A stretch of 64,000 nt of DNA. Origin: Streptomyces olivochromogenes. Its GTDB lineage: Bacteria; Actinomycetota; Actinomycetes; Streptomycetales; Streptomycetaceae. Where the stretch lies: the NCBI RefSeq assembly GCF_021538895.1, contig NZ_JADDRL010000003.1, positions 124,001 through 188,000 of the forward strand, written 5' to 3'. Position 1 is the stretch's first letter. Every line of letters begins with the position of its first letter. The position numbers were made by a program, and so were the translations under genes. The notes beneath the pieces are model-generated. The model made no database searches. It was given only the letters and a program-made list of their open reading frames with translations, and had not been told where the DNA came from. Below are positions 34,018 to 41,753 of this stretch, in pieces.

Positions 34018-34872
34018 TCAGACGGCGTGCAGCAACGGTGCGATCACGTCGAGCGAGTCGGGCCGGCTGAGCATCGTGTAGTGGTCGCCCGGACAGACCT
34101 GCACGGTCAGTCCGTGCGGGGCGAGCGGCTGCCAGCCGAGCGTGGGATCGCCCGGGACGAGACTGCGCTCGGCCTTCACCAGCACCAGGGGGAGTGCGGC
34201 GGGGGAGGGGTGGTGCGGGGCCGTCAGGCGGTTGTTGCGCAACAGCCCGTCGACATAGGTCTCGTAGAGCTTGCGCAGGCCCGGCAGCGGGGTCTCCGGG
34301 AGCAGGGCCCGGGCGGCGACCGCCGCGTCGAGCACCGCGGCGAGGCCCTCGTCGGTGCCGCACCCGGCGAGCGCGCCCGGGTCGGGTACGACGGAGCGGC
34401 CCCGCTTCGCGCCCAGGTACATGGCGAACCAGCCGAGCAGCAGCTCGGGTTCGAGCGCGTCGTCGGGCTGCTTGTACTCCTCGGTGGGCGCGATGCTGTC
34501 CAGGAGCACCAGGCGCTCCGGCCGGCGCTCGGCGGGCATCGCCCCCGTCATGGCGAGCGCCAGGACACCGCCGAAGGACCAGCCCGCCAGGGTGTACGCG
34601 GTGGGCATCGGCTCCAGGTGGCCCAACAGCTCCTGGGCCAGGGCCTCCACGGTCGTCGCGGCCCGCCCGCCGGTCAGCGCCGCCTCCGCGTAGGCGGGGA
34701 CGGCACCCAGGTCGAGCACGGTCAGCCCGTCGCCCTCCGGCAGGGCGTCCGCCAGGCCCCGGTACACCTGTGCCGCGAGCGCGCCGGGGTGGACGACGTA
34801 CACCGTCCGGTGGCCGGGGGCGGCGGCGCGGAACGCCCGGGCGACCGGCGGCGGCACGTCACGCGGCCGCAC
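34018..34872 (-). CDS. Discrete thioesterase (alpha/beta hydrolase) of the Pfa-type operon
   Basis: 284 residues from GTG 34872, overlapping the ACP gene by 14 bp. The nucleophile elbow is AGWSFGGVLALAM (Ser99). LVLLDSIAPTEE could supply the acidic residue and CPGDHYTML the His. This is the fold of PKS/NRPS thioesterases. It lies between the free ACP and the PfaA-like gene and is the only obvious release activity in the operon, because the PfaC-like protein lacks a terminal acyltransferase. It may hydrolyse the finished chain or remove stalled chains (type II editing); the sequence does not separate these. Confidence 0.88.
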   Translation of the reverse strand: MRPRDVPPPVARAFRAAAPGHRTVYVVHPGALAAQVYRGLADALPEGDGLTVLDLGAVPAYAEAALTGGRAATTVEALAQELLGHLEPMPTAYTLAGWSFGGVLALAMTGAMPAERRPERLVLLDSIAPTEEYKQPDDALEPELLLGWFAMYLGAKRGRSVVPDPGALAGCGTDEGLAAVLDAAVAARALLPETPLPGLRKLYETYVDGLLRNNRLTAPHHPSPAALPLVLVKAERSLVPGDPTLGWQPLAPHGLTVQVCPGDHYTMLSRPDSLDVIAPLLHAV

Positions 34873-35122
34873 GCTGCGCGCTTTCCTCGGCTATGTAGGC
34901 CGCCAGCTCCTTGACCGTCGGGTGGTACCAGAGGGTCGTCGTGCTGAGCTCGAAACCGAGCCAGTTCTCCATCTCCCCGGCGAGGATGAGCGCCTCGGTC
35001 GAGTCCAGGTCCAGTTCGTCGAAGTACACCTCGCGCGAGACCTCGCCGGTCGCCACGCCCAGACGGTGGGCGATCTTCTCGATCAGCCAGTCCTCGGCCT
35101 CACGAGCGGTCACTACGGCCAT
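34859..35122 (-). CDS. Discrete acyl carrier protein, first gene of the Pfa-type operon
   Basis: 87 residues from ATG 35122. The phosphopantetheine site is FDELDLDSTEALILAGEMEN, with Ser41 in DST rather than the DSI of the in-line ACPs. WLGFELSTTTLWYHPTVKEL is the usual second half of a PKS-type carrier. Its divergence from the two in-line ACPs implies a separate job: receiving a starter, shuttling the product to the flavoenzymes, or presenting it to the thioesterase whose gene overlaps it. No acyl-AMP ligase is encoded in the operon, so how a starter would be loaded is unknown. Confidence 0.92.
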   Translation of the reverse strand: MAVVTAREAEDWLIEKIAHRLGVATGEVSREVYFDELDLDSTEALILAGEMENWLGFELSTTTLWYHPTVKELAAYIAEESAQRAAA

Positions 35123-35463
35123 GGTCGGTCGTCCTTCCCTGAGAACGCGGGAATGCCCCGGGATTTGAGAGGCACGCCATTTCCTGCGAATACCGCGGGT
35201 AACAAGAACAGCAACTCATCAGTAAGTTGTCGTCGCCCTGAACGGAGCCCAATGGGGCATCAATGGTTCAGACATTTAGTTCGCTGGTTCGCCGAAGACT
35301 TCGGAGTGGCCGCCCGAAGCACGCAGGCCACAGTCTTGCCACGTTCCCGAATCCCGAACAACCGCTCTTCCGGAGAGTGGAAAGAAATCCGGGTTGACGG
35401 ACGTGGACCTGCGCACGGCCAATGTGTCCGGCGGGTGAAGGGTCGAGGAGCGGCGCCGGATTA
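35123..35463. promoter_or_regulatory. Promoter region of the Pfa-type operon, with CAATGG direct repeats
   Basis: This 341-bp gap separates the operon's first gene from the end of araC and is AT-richer than its surroundings. CAATGG occurs at 35250-35255 and 35261-35266, an 11-bp (one helical turn) direct repeat. CAATGG also occurs at 36380-36385 upstream of the araC gene. On the minus strand TTGCTG and TATTCG, 16 bp apart near 35182-35210, are a weak promoter candidate. No coding potential was recognised. Confidence 0.5.
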
Positions 35464-36357
35464 CTACAGGTGGCGTGCCTGCGCCTCGCGCCGGAAGGCG
35501 CCGGGGGTCGAATTCACCCGTCGCGTGAAGAACTTGCCGAAGTTGGTCACTTCGGAGAATCCGAGCTGCCGGGCGATGGCGCTCAGGGGCAGGTCCGTGT
35601 GGACCAGGAGGCGGCGCGCCTCCAGGGCGACCCGGGCGTCGATCACGTCCTTGGTCGAGGTGCCCGCGACGGCGCGGCAGGCCCGGGCCAGGGCGCGTGT
35701 GCTGCAGTTGAGGGCGGCGGCGTAGTCCTCCACCAGCCGGGTGGAGCGGTACGAACGGTCCAGTTCGTCACGGAACTTCAGGAAGAGCTCGCCGTGGTCG
35801 CCGCCGAAGGTGTCGGTTTCTGTGTCCTTGTGGCGGAGCCGGCACGTCTGGTCGATGTGGAGCAGGACGACGGCCAGCAGATGCTTCAGGAGCTCCTGGC
35901 CCCGGCCCCGGTCCGGCCGCTCGAACTCCTCCTGAAGAAGCCTCAGGACCCCGCGCAGCGCCGTGTGTTCGTTGTCCGTCAGCTGCCAGTGGGAGGGGCG
36001 CAGCACATCGTCGAGCATCCCCGTTCGGGCACCCATCCGCAGCGGGAAGTTCTCCGTGAACATCACGACGTCGGCGTCCATGCCGGACGGCGCGAAGCAC
36101 TGGACCACCTGGTTCGGCCGGGTCCACAGCAACGTGCCCGGACGGCACGGGAATCGGGTGGAGTCGATCGAGTAGCTCCCGGCCCCCTCCGTGACCAGAA
36201 CGATCTGGTGGAAGTCCAGCCGGTGCGGGGCGGAGCGGAAGTCCGCGGAGACCGTGCCGCGCAGCTCGCCCAGGGTCGTCGTCGCCAGGCCGAGGCGCGG
36301 TCGGCAGGCGGGGGAGTAGGGGATGACGGGGATCCGTAACGATGCGAAATCGACCAT
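35464..36357 (-). CDS. AraC-family regulator with a TTA codon at residue 7
   Basis: 297 residues from ATG 36357. The N-terminal half is a cupin-like sensor (HRLDFHQIVLVTEGAGSYSI). The C-terminal half carries two HTH segments, RLVEDYAAALNCSTRALARA and LPLSAIARQLGFSEVTNFGK followed by FFTRRVNSTPGAFR, the AraC signature. Leu7 is encoded by TTA (36339-36337), the only TTA noticed among the regulators here. TTA is read by the bldA tRNA in Streptomyces, so translation should depend on development. It is transcribed in the same direction as the Pfa-type operon just upstream of it, so it is the best candidate for pathway-specific activator. Confidence 0.9.
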   Translation of the reverse strand: MVDFASLRIPVIPYSPACRPRLGLATTTLGELRGTVSADFRSAPHRLDFHQIVLVTEGAGSYSIDSTRFPCRPGTLLWTRPNQVVQCFAPSGMDADVVMFTENFPLRMGARTGMLDDVLRPSHWQLTDNEHTALRGVLRLLQEEFERPDRGRGQELLKHLLAVVLLHIDQTCRLRHKDTETDTFGGDHGELFLKFRDELDRSYRSTRLVEDYAAALNCSTRALARACRAVAGTSTKDVIDARVALEARRLLVHTDLPLSAIARQLGFSEVTNFGKFFTRRVNSTPGAFRREAQARHL

Positions 36358-36514
36358 GAACGTTCCGGGATCGACCTTTCAATGGCCACTTGAGGGTTCA
36401 ATGATAGAGGCGGTCGCCCGGTGCCAGGTCACTTCTGGTGCACACAAAAGTCAACACGCACCCATGCCGTGCTTCACGCGCTCATGCCGTGAAGGTGAAG
36501 GGAATCTGAACGGG
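36358..36514. promoter_or_regulatory. Divergent araC/iclR promoter region with inverted repeat
   Basis: CTTCACG at 36472-36478 and CGTGAAG at 36488-36494 form a perfect 7-bp dyad with a 9-bp spacer, 20 bp before the iclR start, overlapping a direct repeat of CATGCCGTG (36463 and 36483). Near the araC side, TTCAATG is repeated at 36378 and 36397. The dyad is a candidate IclR operator; the CAATG copies are candidate AraC sites. Confidence 0.45.
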
Positions 36515-37306
36515 ATGACCGCTCCCCGCTCCGCCGCTCCGGAACGCTCAGTCGTCGATCGGACGCTCAGCATCCTCGGCGCCTTCGACAAGGACAATCG
36601 CACTCTCACACTCAGCGATATCAGCCGCCGCTCGGGGCTGCCCGTCGCCACGGTCCACCGCATTGTGAACAAACTCCACGGCTGGGGTGCTTTGGAGCGG
36701 TGTGCCGACGGCGGATACAGCATCGGACTGCGTCTGTGGGAGACGGCCGTACTGGCGCCGCGCTCCTCCGCCCTGGCCGCCGCCGCGCAGCCGCACCTGG
36801 TCGCGCTGCACGGGCAGACCTCGCTCGCCACGACCCTCGCGATCCGCGACGGCGGCGAGAGCATCTGCCTGTCGTTCGTCTCCAACGACGCGGACGCCGT
36901 GGCCTGTTACGGCGGTCCGGGCCGCCGGCTGCCGCTGCACGCCACGGCCGTGGGGCTGGTGCTGCTCGCCCACGCCGGTGACCTCGTCCAGAAGGAGGTG
37001 TGCAGCGGCCCGCTGCGCCCGTACACGCGCCACACGATCACCAGCGGCACGCTCCTGAAACGCTGCCTGGCCAAGGTCGGCCGGGAGGGCCACGCGGTCG
37101 TCCACGGTGCGCTCAGCGAGGGCCGGGGCGGCTTCGCGGTCCCCGTGCGCGACGGGCGTGGCGTCGTGGTCGCCGCCGTGGGGGTGGTCGGGGCGGTCGA
37201 CGTCATCCGGCCGGCGCGGCTGGCACCCCAGGTCCGAGCCGTGGCCGACGCCGTCTCCCGGTGCCTGAGGGCGGACCGTCCGCGGGTCGCGGAGGTCGGC
37301 GCCTGA
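36515..37306 (+). CDS. IclR-family transcriptional regulator
   Basis: 263 residues from ATG 36515. The N-terminal winged HTH is typical: RTLSILGAFDKDNRTLTLSD, then ISRRSGLPVATVHRIVNKLH. A GAF-like effector domain follows (HGQTSLATTLAIRDGGESIC; RRLPLHATAVGLVLLAHAG). IclR proteins usually control catabolic or secondary pathways in response to small acids. It is divergent from the araC gene with 157 bp between starts, so it probably regulates that gene or itself, and through it perhaps the Pfa-type operon. Followed by a clear hairpin terminator. Confidence 0.9.
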   Translation: MTAPRSAAPERSVVDRTLSILGAFDKDNRTLTLSDISRRSGLPVATVHRIVNKLHGWGALERCADGGYSIGLRLWETAVLAPRSSALAAAAQPHLVALHGQTSLATTLAIRDGGESICLSFVSNDADAVACYGGPGRRLPLHATAVGLVLLAHAGDLVQKEVCSGPLRPYTRHTITSGTLLKRCLAKVGREGHAVVHGALSEGRGGFAVPVRDGRGVVVAAVGVVGAVDVIRPARLAPQVRAVADAVSRCLRADRPRVAEVGA

Positions 37307-37326
37307 CAGGGCGGGGCGAGTCCCAA

Positions 37327-37357
37327 GACCGGCGCCCGAGTGGGGCGGGCGCCGGTC
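37327..37357. terminator. Hairpin terminator after the iclR gene
   Basis: GACCGGCGCCCG (37327-37338) pairs perfectly with CGGGCGCCGGTC (37346-37357), a 12-bp stem with a 7-base loop, 20 bp beyond the iclR stop. It marks the right-hand limit of the Pfa-type region. Confidence 0.85.
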
Positions 37358-37514
37358 GTGCGTGGGGGGACGTGCGCGGGGCAAGGCCTTGGGCTTCGCC
37401 CGGGGGCGAGCGCGGCGGTGTAAACGCTCTCATGCTTCCCCGTGCGACCGCGCTGCACACGGTGAGCAAAAGGTATGGCGAAATGGTTCACGTGGCCGCC
37501 CCGCACCGCCGGTC

Positions 37515-37907
37515 TCAGCAGTCCCGGAACTCCGGTGACTGGTTGAGGATCTGGGCGCGCGTCGAGGTGAACCGGGTGTGCGTCGCGCCCCCGCGCGCCT
37601 CGGGGTGGAAGGCCGCGACCCGGTGGCAGTTCTGGAACGCGAGCGCGACACCGAAATGGCGTTCCAGGCTGCCCCGGATCGCGTCACTGGACAACGCGCG
37701 CAGCAACTGCCCGCGTTCCCGCTCCGAGGGCGGCGGGGTCTGGTTGTCGGCGAACTCGGCCTGGCCGTCGCGCAGTTCGGCGGCGAGACGGGCGATGAGG
37801 TCGTAGGCGTACGGCAGGGACGTGCGGACCGTGGTCACGAAGTCCTTCTCCCGCACCGGGCCGTTCTCGGCTTCGGCGAGCAACTGCGGGGAGACGTCGA
37901 GCGACAT
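37515..37907 (-). CDS. Small conserved-looking protein of unknown function, partner of ParA-like ATPase
   Basis: 130 residues from ATG 37907. I do not recognise a characterised family. It is soluble and mostly helical (PYAYDLIARLAAELRDGQAE), with a conserved-looking segment FGVALAFQNCHRVAAFHPEA and a C-terminal FRDC. It follows a ParA/CooC-like ATPase gene with 58 bp between, same strand, so the two are probably co-transcribed. A regulator or client of the ATPase is possible; the Cys and His residues could bind a cofactor. Confidence 0.7.
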   Translation of the reverse strand: MSLDVSPQLLAEAENGPVREKDFVTTVRTSLPYAYDLIARLAAELRDGQAEFADNQTPPPSERERGQLLRALSSDAIRGSLERHFGVALAFQNCHRVAAFHPEARGGATHTRFTSTRAQILNQSPEFRDC

Positions 37908-37965
37908 GAAGGAGTGTCCTGTCTGTTGTTCGGGTGGATACGCGGGGGAGAGCCGCGAGCGGTGA

Positions 37966-38925
37966 TCAGGCGAGGGCGGCGAACGCCTGCGGCCCGGGCC
38001 GGAATTCGGGATCGACCTGGGTGGCGAGGTCCAGCCCCGTGGCCGCGTCGGCCCAGGCGGCGGCGTTGCGCAGATGGAACTCGACGGTGTGCCGATGGAA
38101 GGCGGCCCAGTCCTTGGGCCGCGCGTCGACGGCCGTGCGCAGCCGCTCCAGGGTGCGCGCGTTGTGCGGCTCCAGCTCACCGTGGTCCCGGCCCTGCTCC
38201 TGGGCGCGCACGAAGGGCGACAGCACGCAGTGGGCGAGCAGGTCGCCCCCGACGTGGGCGCGCAGGAAGTCCAGGTCGTCCTCGCCGGTGACCTTGTTGC
38301 CGACCACGGCGACCGGGACGCCGAACTCGGCCGCGTGGTCGCGGTACTGCCGGTACACCGACAGGCTCTTGAGGGTCGGCTCGACGACCAGGAAGGTCAT
38401 GTCGAAGCGGGTGAACAGACCGGAGGCGAAGGCGTCGGCGCCGGCCGTCATGTCGACCACGACGTACTCGCCGGGGCCGTCCACCAGATGGTTCAGGTAC
38501 AACTCGACCGCGCCGAGCTTGGAGTGGTAACAAGCCACCCCGAGATCGCTCTCGTCGAACGCGCCCGTGACCATCAGCGGCACCCCGCCGACCACCCGGA
38601 CGTGCCGGGAGTGGAGTTCGTCGTCCCCCAGGAGGCGCAGCAGCCGCGAGCCACGGCCCGGCGGGGTCGTCTTGACCATGGCGTCGCGGGACGGGATGCG
38701 CGGGTTCGTACCCCGCAGATAGTCCTTGATCTCCCCGGTCCGCGTGCTGAGTGGCGGGCCCGCGAACGGTTCCTCCTCGCCGAGCCCGAGGGCGTGCGCC
38801 AGGTGCTGGTTGATGTCGCCGTCGACGGCGACGACCGGCGCGCCGGAGCGCGCCAGATGACGGGAGAAGAGGGCCGACAGGGTCGTCTTGCCGCTGCCGC
38901 CCTTGCCGACGAATGCCACACGCAT
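37966..38925 (-). CDS. ParA/MinD-superfamily ATPase, CooC-like
   Basis: 319 residues from ATG 38925, with AAGGGGGG as a strong ribosome site. The N-terminus RVAFVGKGGSGKTTLSALFS is a deviant Walker A with the signature Lys, followed by VVAVDGDINQHLA. VVVDMTAGADAFASGLF and VVEPTLKSLSVYRQY are the Walker B and specificity regions. The pattern is closer to CooC-type metal-insertion ATPases than to chromosome-partition ParA, and no parB or parS is nearby. It likely uses ATP-driven dimerisation to load or position a partner; the small downstream protein is the obvious candidate. Confidence 0.8.
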   Translation of the reverse strand: MRVAFVGKGGSGKTTLSALFSRHLARSGAPVVAVDGDINQHLAHALGLGEEEPFAGPPLSTRTGEIKDYLRGTNPRIPSRDAMVKTTPPGRGSRLLRLLGDDELHSRHVRVVGGVPLMVTGAFDESDLGVACYHSKLGAVELYLNHLVDGPGEYVVVDMTAGADAFASGLFTRFDMTFLVVEPTLKSLSVYRQYRDHAAEFGVPVAVVGNKVTGEDDLDFLRAHVGGDLLAHCVLSPFVRAQEQGRDHGELEPHNARTLERLRTAVDARPKDWAAFHRHTVEFHLRNAAAWADAATGLDLATQVDPEFRPGPQAFAALA

Positions 38926-39025
38926 GACTAACCCCCCTTGTTGAAAATGGATGTCATGATCACATGCTGGTGAGGGTCCGGCGCCGTGTCAAATCGGCGG
39001 GTGCCCCCGGCGGGTCGCGCCGCCA

Positions 39026-39066
39026 CGGCGAACTCCGTGGTCCCACGCGGCGAACTCCGTGGTCCC
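39026..39066. repeat. 19-bp direct repeat, 22-bp period
   Basis: CGGCGAACTCCGTGGTCCC occurs at 39026-39044 and 39048-39066. Each copy carries CCGTGG near its end. It lies in the divergent gap between the ATPase gene and the SseB-like gene and could be a regulator site or a simple duplication. Confidence 0.75.
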
Positions 39067-39166
39067 GTGGGTGTGGTCCGGGCCCGGCCGGGTACGCGAG
39101 CAGGGCCGCGCCGCCCGCCACGGGTCCGGAGCGGTCCGTACCACCGCCGCTACCAGGGGATACGCC

Positions 39167-39574
39167 ATGGAGACACCCGCCTACGACTACTTCCCGACGC
39201 CTGCCGAGCAGGCGCTCGACGCGCTGGCCGTGAACGCCGAGGACCCGGCCGCCCTGGACACGCTCGCGAGCAGCGACGTGCTCATCCCGGTGCCCGACGA
39301 CGCGTCGGACGCGGACGCCGCAGACCCCTCCGCGGTCGCCCTGCCCGTGATGGACCGGCCCGGAGGCCAATCGGTCGTACCCGTGTTCACCTCGGAGGGG
39401 GCGATGGCCGACCTGCTGCCGTTCGTCTCCCGCTACCGACTGGTCCCGCTGGGCGCCCTCGCCTCGCAGTGGCCCGACGACGACCTCGCGCTCGCCATCG
39501 ACGGCAGCTCCGCCCACGCGCTGACCCTCACCTCGGAAGGCGTTCGCACGCTCCTGGCCCGCCCGACGGGCTGA
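39167..39574 (+). CDS. SseB-family protein
   Basis: 135 residues from ATG 39167. The sequence AEQALDALAVNAEDPAALDT, then LIPVPDD, QSVVPVFTSEGAMADLLPF and VPLGALASQWPDDDLALAID fits the SseB N-terminal domain, which in Streptomyces proteins occurs alone or in pairs. The molecular role of these actinobacterial proteins is not defined. No signal peptide. The next gene starts 73 bp downstream on the same strand, so co-transcription is possible. Confidence 0.8.
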   Translation: METPAYDYFPTPAEQALDALAVNAEDPAALDTLASSDVLIPVPDDASDADAADPSAVALPVMDRPGGQSVVPVFTSEGAMADLLPFVSRYRLVPLGALASQWPDDDLALAIDGSSAHALTLTSEGVRTLLARPTG

Positions 39575-39647
39575 ACGGGGCCCGGCAGCCGCACCCGGGC
39601 GGCCCGACCCGGCGGTACGCCCGCCGGGTCCGGTTCAGAATGGCCGC

Positions 39648-40760
39648 ATGGAATGGATCTCCGGCGTGGCCGGGGCACTGTTGCTCGCAGTGGTCCTCAG
39701 CAGCATCCTGCGCACGCTCGTGGTGCCCCGCGGCCTGTACTCCGGGCTGGTGTTCCGCCTGTGGCGGACGCTGCGCCGACTGCTGCGCCTCACCTGCCCC
39801 CGCGGCGGCTACGAGAACATCGACCGCGCGCAGACCTGGCTCGCCCCGCTGATGCTGATCGGCATGCTGGCCAGCTGGCTCGGCGGCGCCCTCCTCGCCT
39901 TCGGCCTGCTCCTGTACGCGGTGTCCCCGCTGTCCTGGTCCAACGCCTTCCGCGAGGCCGGCTCCAGCATGTTCACCCTCGGCTTCGCCAGCGGCAACCG
40001 GCTCGAGCTGTCCGTCCTCGACTTCGTCGCGGCGGCCACCGGCCCGGTCGTCATCGCCCTGCAGATCGCCTACCTGCCCACGCTCTACGCCGCCTACAAC
40101 CGCCGCGAACTGGAGGTCACCCTCCTGCAGTCCCGGGCCGGCGAACCCTCCTGGGGCCCCGAGATCCTGGCCCGGCAGTGGCTCGTCGACACCGAGACCG
40201 CTCTGCCCGAGCTGTACCGCTCCTGGGAACGGCTCGCCTCGGACATGGGCGAGAGCCACTCCACGTACCCGATCCTGCTGACCTTCCGCTCCCCGCGCGC
40301 GCACCGCAGCTGGCTGGTCGGACTGATCGCGGTCATGGACGCGGCGGCCATGCAGCTGGCGCTCGCGCCGCGCAGCGCCCCGCCGGAGGCCCGGCTGGTG
40401 CTGCGCGCGGGGTTCAGCGCGCTGCGCGACATCGCCCGCGCCCTGCGCATCCCCTTCGACGCCGACCCTCGGCCGGACGCCGCCCTGCAGCTGACCCTGG
40501 TCGAGTTCGACGCGGCGGTGGCGATGCTGGAGGCGGCGGGCTTCAGATCCGAACGCACCGTCGAGGAGGCGTGGCCGCAGTTCCGCGGCTGGCGGATCAA
40601 CTACGAGACGATCGCCTACGAACTGTGCCGCCGCTGCGACGCCGTACCCGCCCTGTGGACCGGTCCGCGCGACTTCGCCGCGAGTCCCGTCCCGCCCCGG
40701 CGCCCGGCGGACCGCCGTCCCGGCGAAGGTCGGCCGGAACTGCCCCCTGCCAAGGGGTAG
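39648..40760 (+). CDS. Membrane protein with two-helix, pore-loop-like N-terminal half
   Basis: 370 residues. Hydrophobic helices near residues 4-24, 63-92 and 122-142 flank a short segment SSMFTLGFASGN that resembles, but does not match, a potassium-channel pore loop (TxGYG). The C-terminal 220 residues are soluble and helical (QWLVDTETALPELYRSWERL; WRINYETIAYELCRRCDAVP), probably cytosolic. A disordered Pro/Arg-rich tail ends the protein. I would call it a channel-like or sensor membrane protein of unknown function. Confidence 0.7.
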   Translation: MEWISGVAGALLLAVVLSSILRTLVVPRGLYSGLVFRLWRTLRRLLRLTCPRGGYENIDRAQTWLAPLMLIGMLASWLGGALLAFGLLLYAVSPLSWSNAFREAGSSMFTLGFASGNRLELSVLDFVAAATGPVVIALQIAYLPTLYAAYNRRELEVTLLQSRAGEPSWGPEILARQWLVDTETALPELYRSWERLASDMGESHSTYPILLTFRSPRAHRSWLVGLIAVMDAAAMQLALAPRSAPPEARLVLRAGFSALRDIARALRIPFDADPRPDAALQLTLVEFDAAVAMLEAAGFRSERTVEEAWPQFRGWRINYETIAYELCRRCDAVPALWTGPRDFAASPVPPRRPADRRPGEGRPELPPAKG

Positions 40761-40826
40761 TGCACCCGGCTCCGGAGGGAAGATCCCAGCGGAGGACGCT
40801 AAGGACAGGGATGGCGAGAGGGGCGG

Positions 40827-41726
40827 ATGATCGTGAGGGTCGTCCTGCTGGGCACGGCCGCCGGCGGCGGATTCCCGCAGTGGAACTGCGCCTGCGTGCT
40901 GTGCGTGGCCGCCCGGGACGGCAAACTGCCCTCCCGCACCCAGGAATGCGTGGCGCTCAGCGGCAACGGACGCGACTGGTGGCTGCTCAACGCCTCGCCC
41001 GACATCCGTACCCAGCTCAACGCGGCCCTGGTCCTGTGGCCCGGGCCCGGACCGCGCGACACCCCGCTGCGGGGCGTCCTGCTCACCGACGCCGAGGCCG
41101 ACCACGTCACCGGCCTGACCGTGCTGCGCGGGGCGGCCGGCCTGAAGGTGTACGCGGCCCCGCCGGTCCGCGCCGCGCTCGCCCCCGCACGCGTCGCGCT
41201 CGACCGCTACGCCCCCTGGGAATGGGCCGACAGCCTGGCCGCCGGCGGATTCGTGCTGGCCGGCGGGCTGGTGGTCACCGCCCACCCGGTGGGCACCAAG
41301 GTGCCGAAGTACGTACCGGTCACCGGGGCGCCGGAGCCGGACGACCGCTGGGTGACGGCCTACCGTGTCGAGGACCTGTCCACCGGAGGGGTCCTGGTGT
41401 ACGCGCCCTGCGTGTCCGCCTGGTCGCCGGTGCTGGACGAGTTGTGCGCGTCGGCCGACTGCGTGCTGCTGGACGGCACGTTCTTCAGCGCCGACGAGAT
41501 GGGCACGGCCGTGCGACCGGGCGCCGGGCAGGCGGAGATGGGGCACCTTCCGGTCATCGGACCGAACGGCAGCCTCGCCGCGCTGCAACGCCACCCCGGC
41601 GCGCGCCGGATCTACACCCACCTCAACAACACGAACCCGCTGCTCGACCCGGCATCGGCGGCCCGCGCGCAGGTGGCCGAAAAGGGCGTGCAAGTCCTGC
41701 CGGACGGGGTCGAGTTCAAGGTCTGA
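40827..41726 (+). CDS. PqqB-like metallo-beta-lactamase-fold protein (orphan)
   Basis: 299 residues from ATG 40827. The N-terminus VVLLGTAAGGGFPQWNCACV followed by LC has the CxC-xx-C zinc motif of PqqB. NASPDIRTQL, LLTDAEADHVTGL and GHLPVIGPNG are the other family motifs. PqqB hydroxylates a Tyr-derived residue during pyrroloquinoline quinone assembly. No pqqA, C, D or E gene is present in this window, so it either supports a distant pqq locus or acts on another substrate. The 66-bp gap after the upstream membrane protein leaves room for its own promoter. Confidence 0.88.
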   Translation: MIVRVVLLGTAAGGGFPQWNCACVLCVAARDGKLPSRTQECVALSGNGRDWWLLNASPDIRTQLNAALVLWPGPGPRDTPLRGVLLTDAEADHVTGLTVLRGAAGLKVYAAPPVRAALAPARVALDRYAPWEWADSLAAGGFVLAGGLVVTAHPVGTKVPKYVPVTGAPEPDDRWVTAYRVEDLSTGGVLVYAPCVSAWSPVLDELCASADCVLLDGTFFSADEMGTAVRPGAGQAEMGHLPVIGPNGSLAALQRHPGARRIYTHLNNTNPLLDPASAARAQVAEKGVQVLPDGVEFKV

Positions 41727-41753
41727 TCGGCTGGGCTGCCGGCCCGGCGCCCG

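Noticed and set aside
14923..35122. Enediyne or ordinary modular polyketide cluster
   Set aside because: There is no single KS-AT-ACP-KR-DH-transferase protein of enediyne type and no module succession. Two complementary Pfa proteins, a chain-length factor, FabA-like dehydratases and PfaD point to the PUFA-synthase family.
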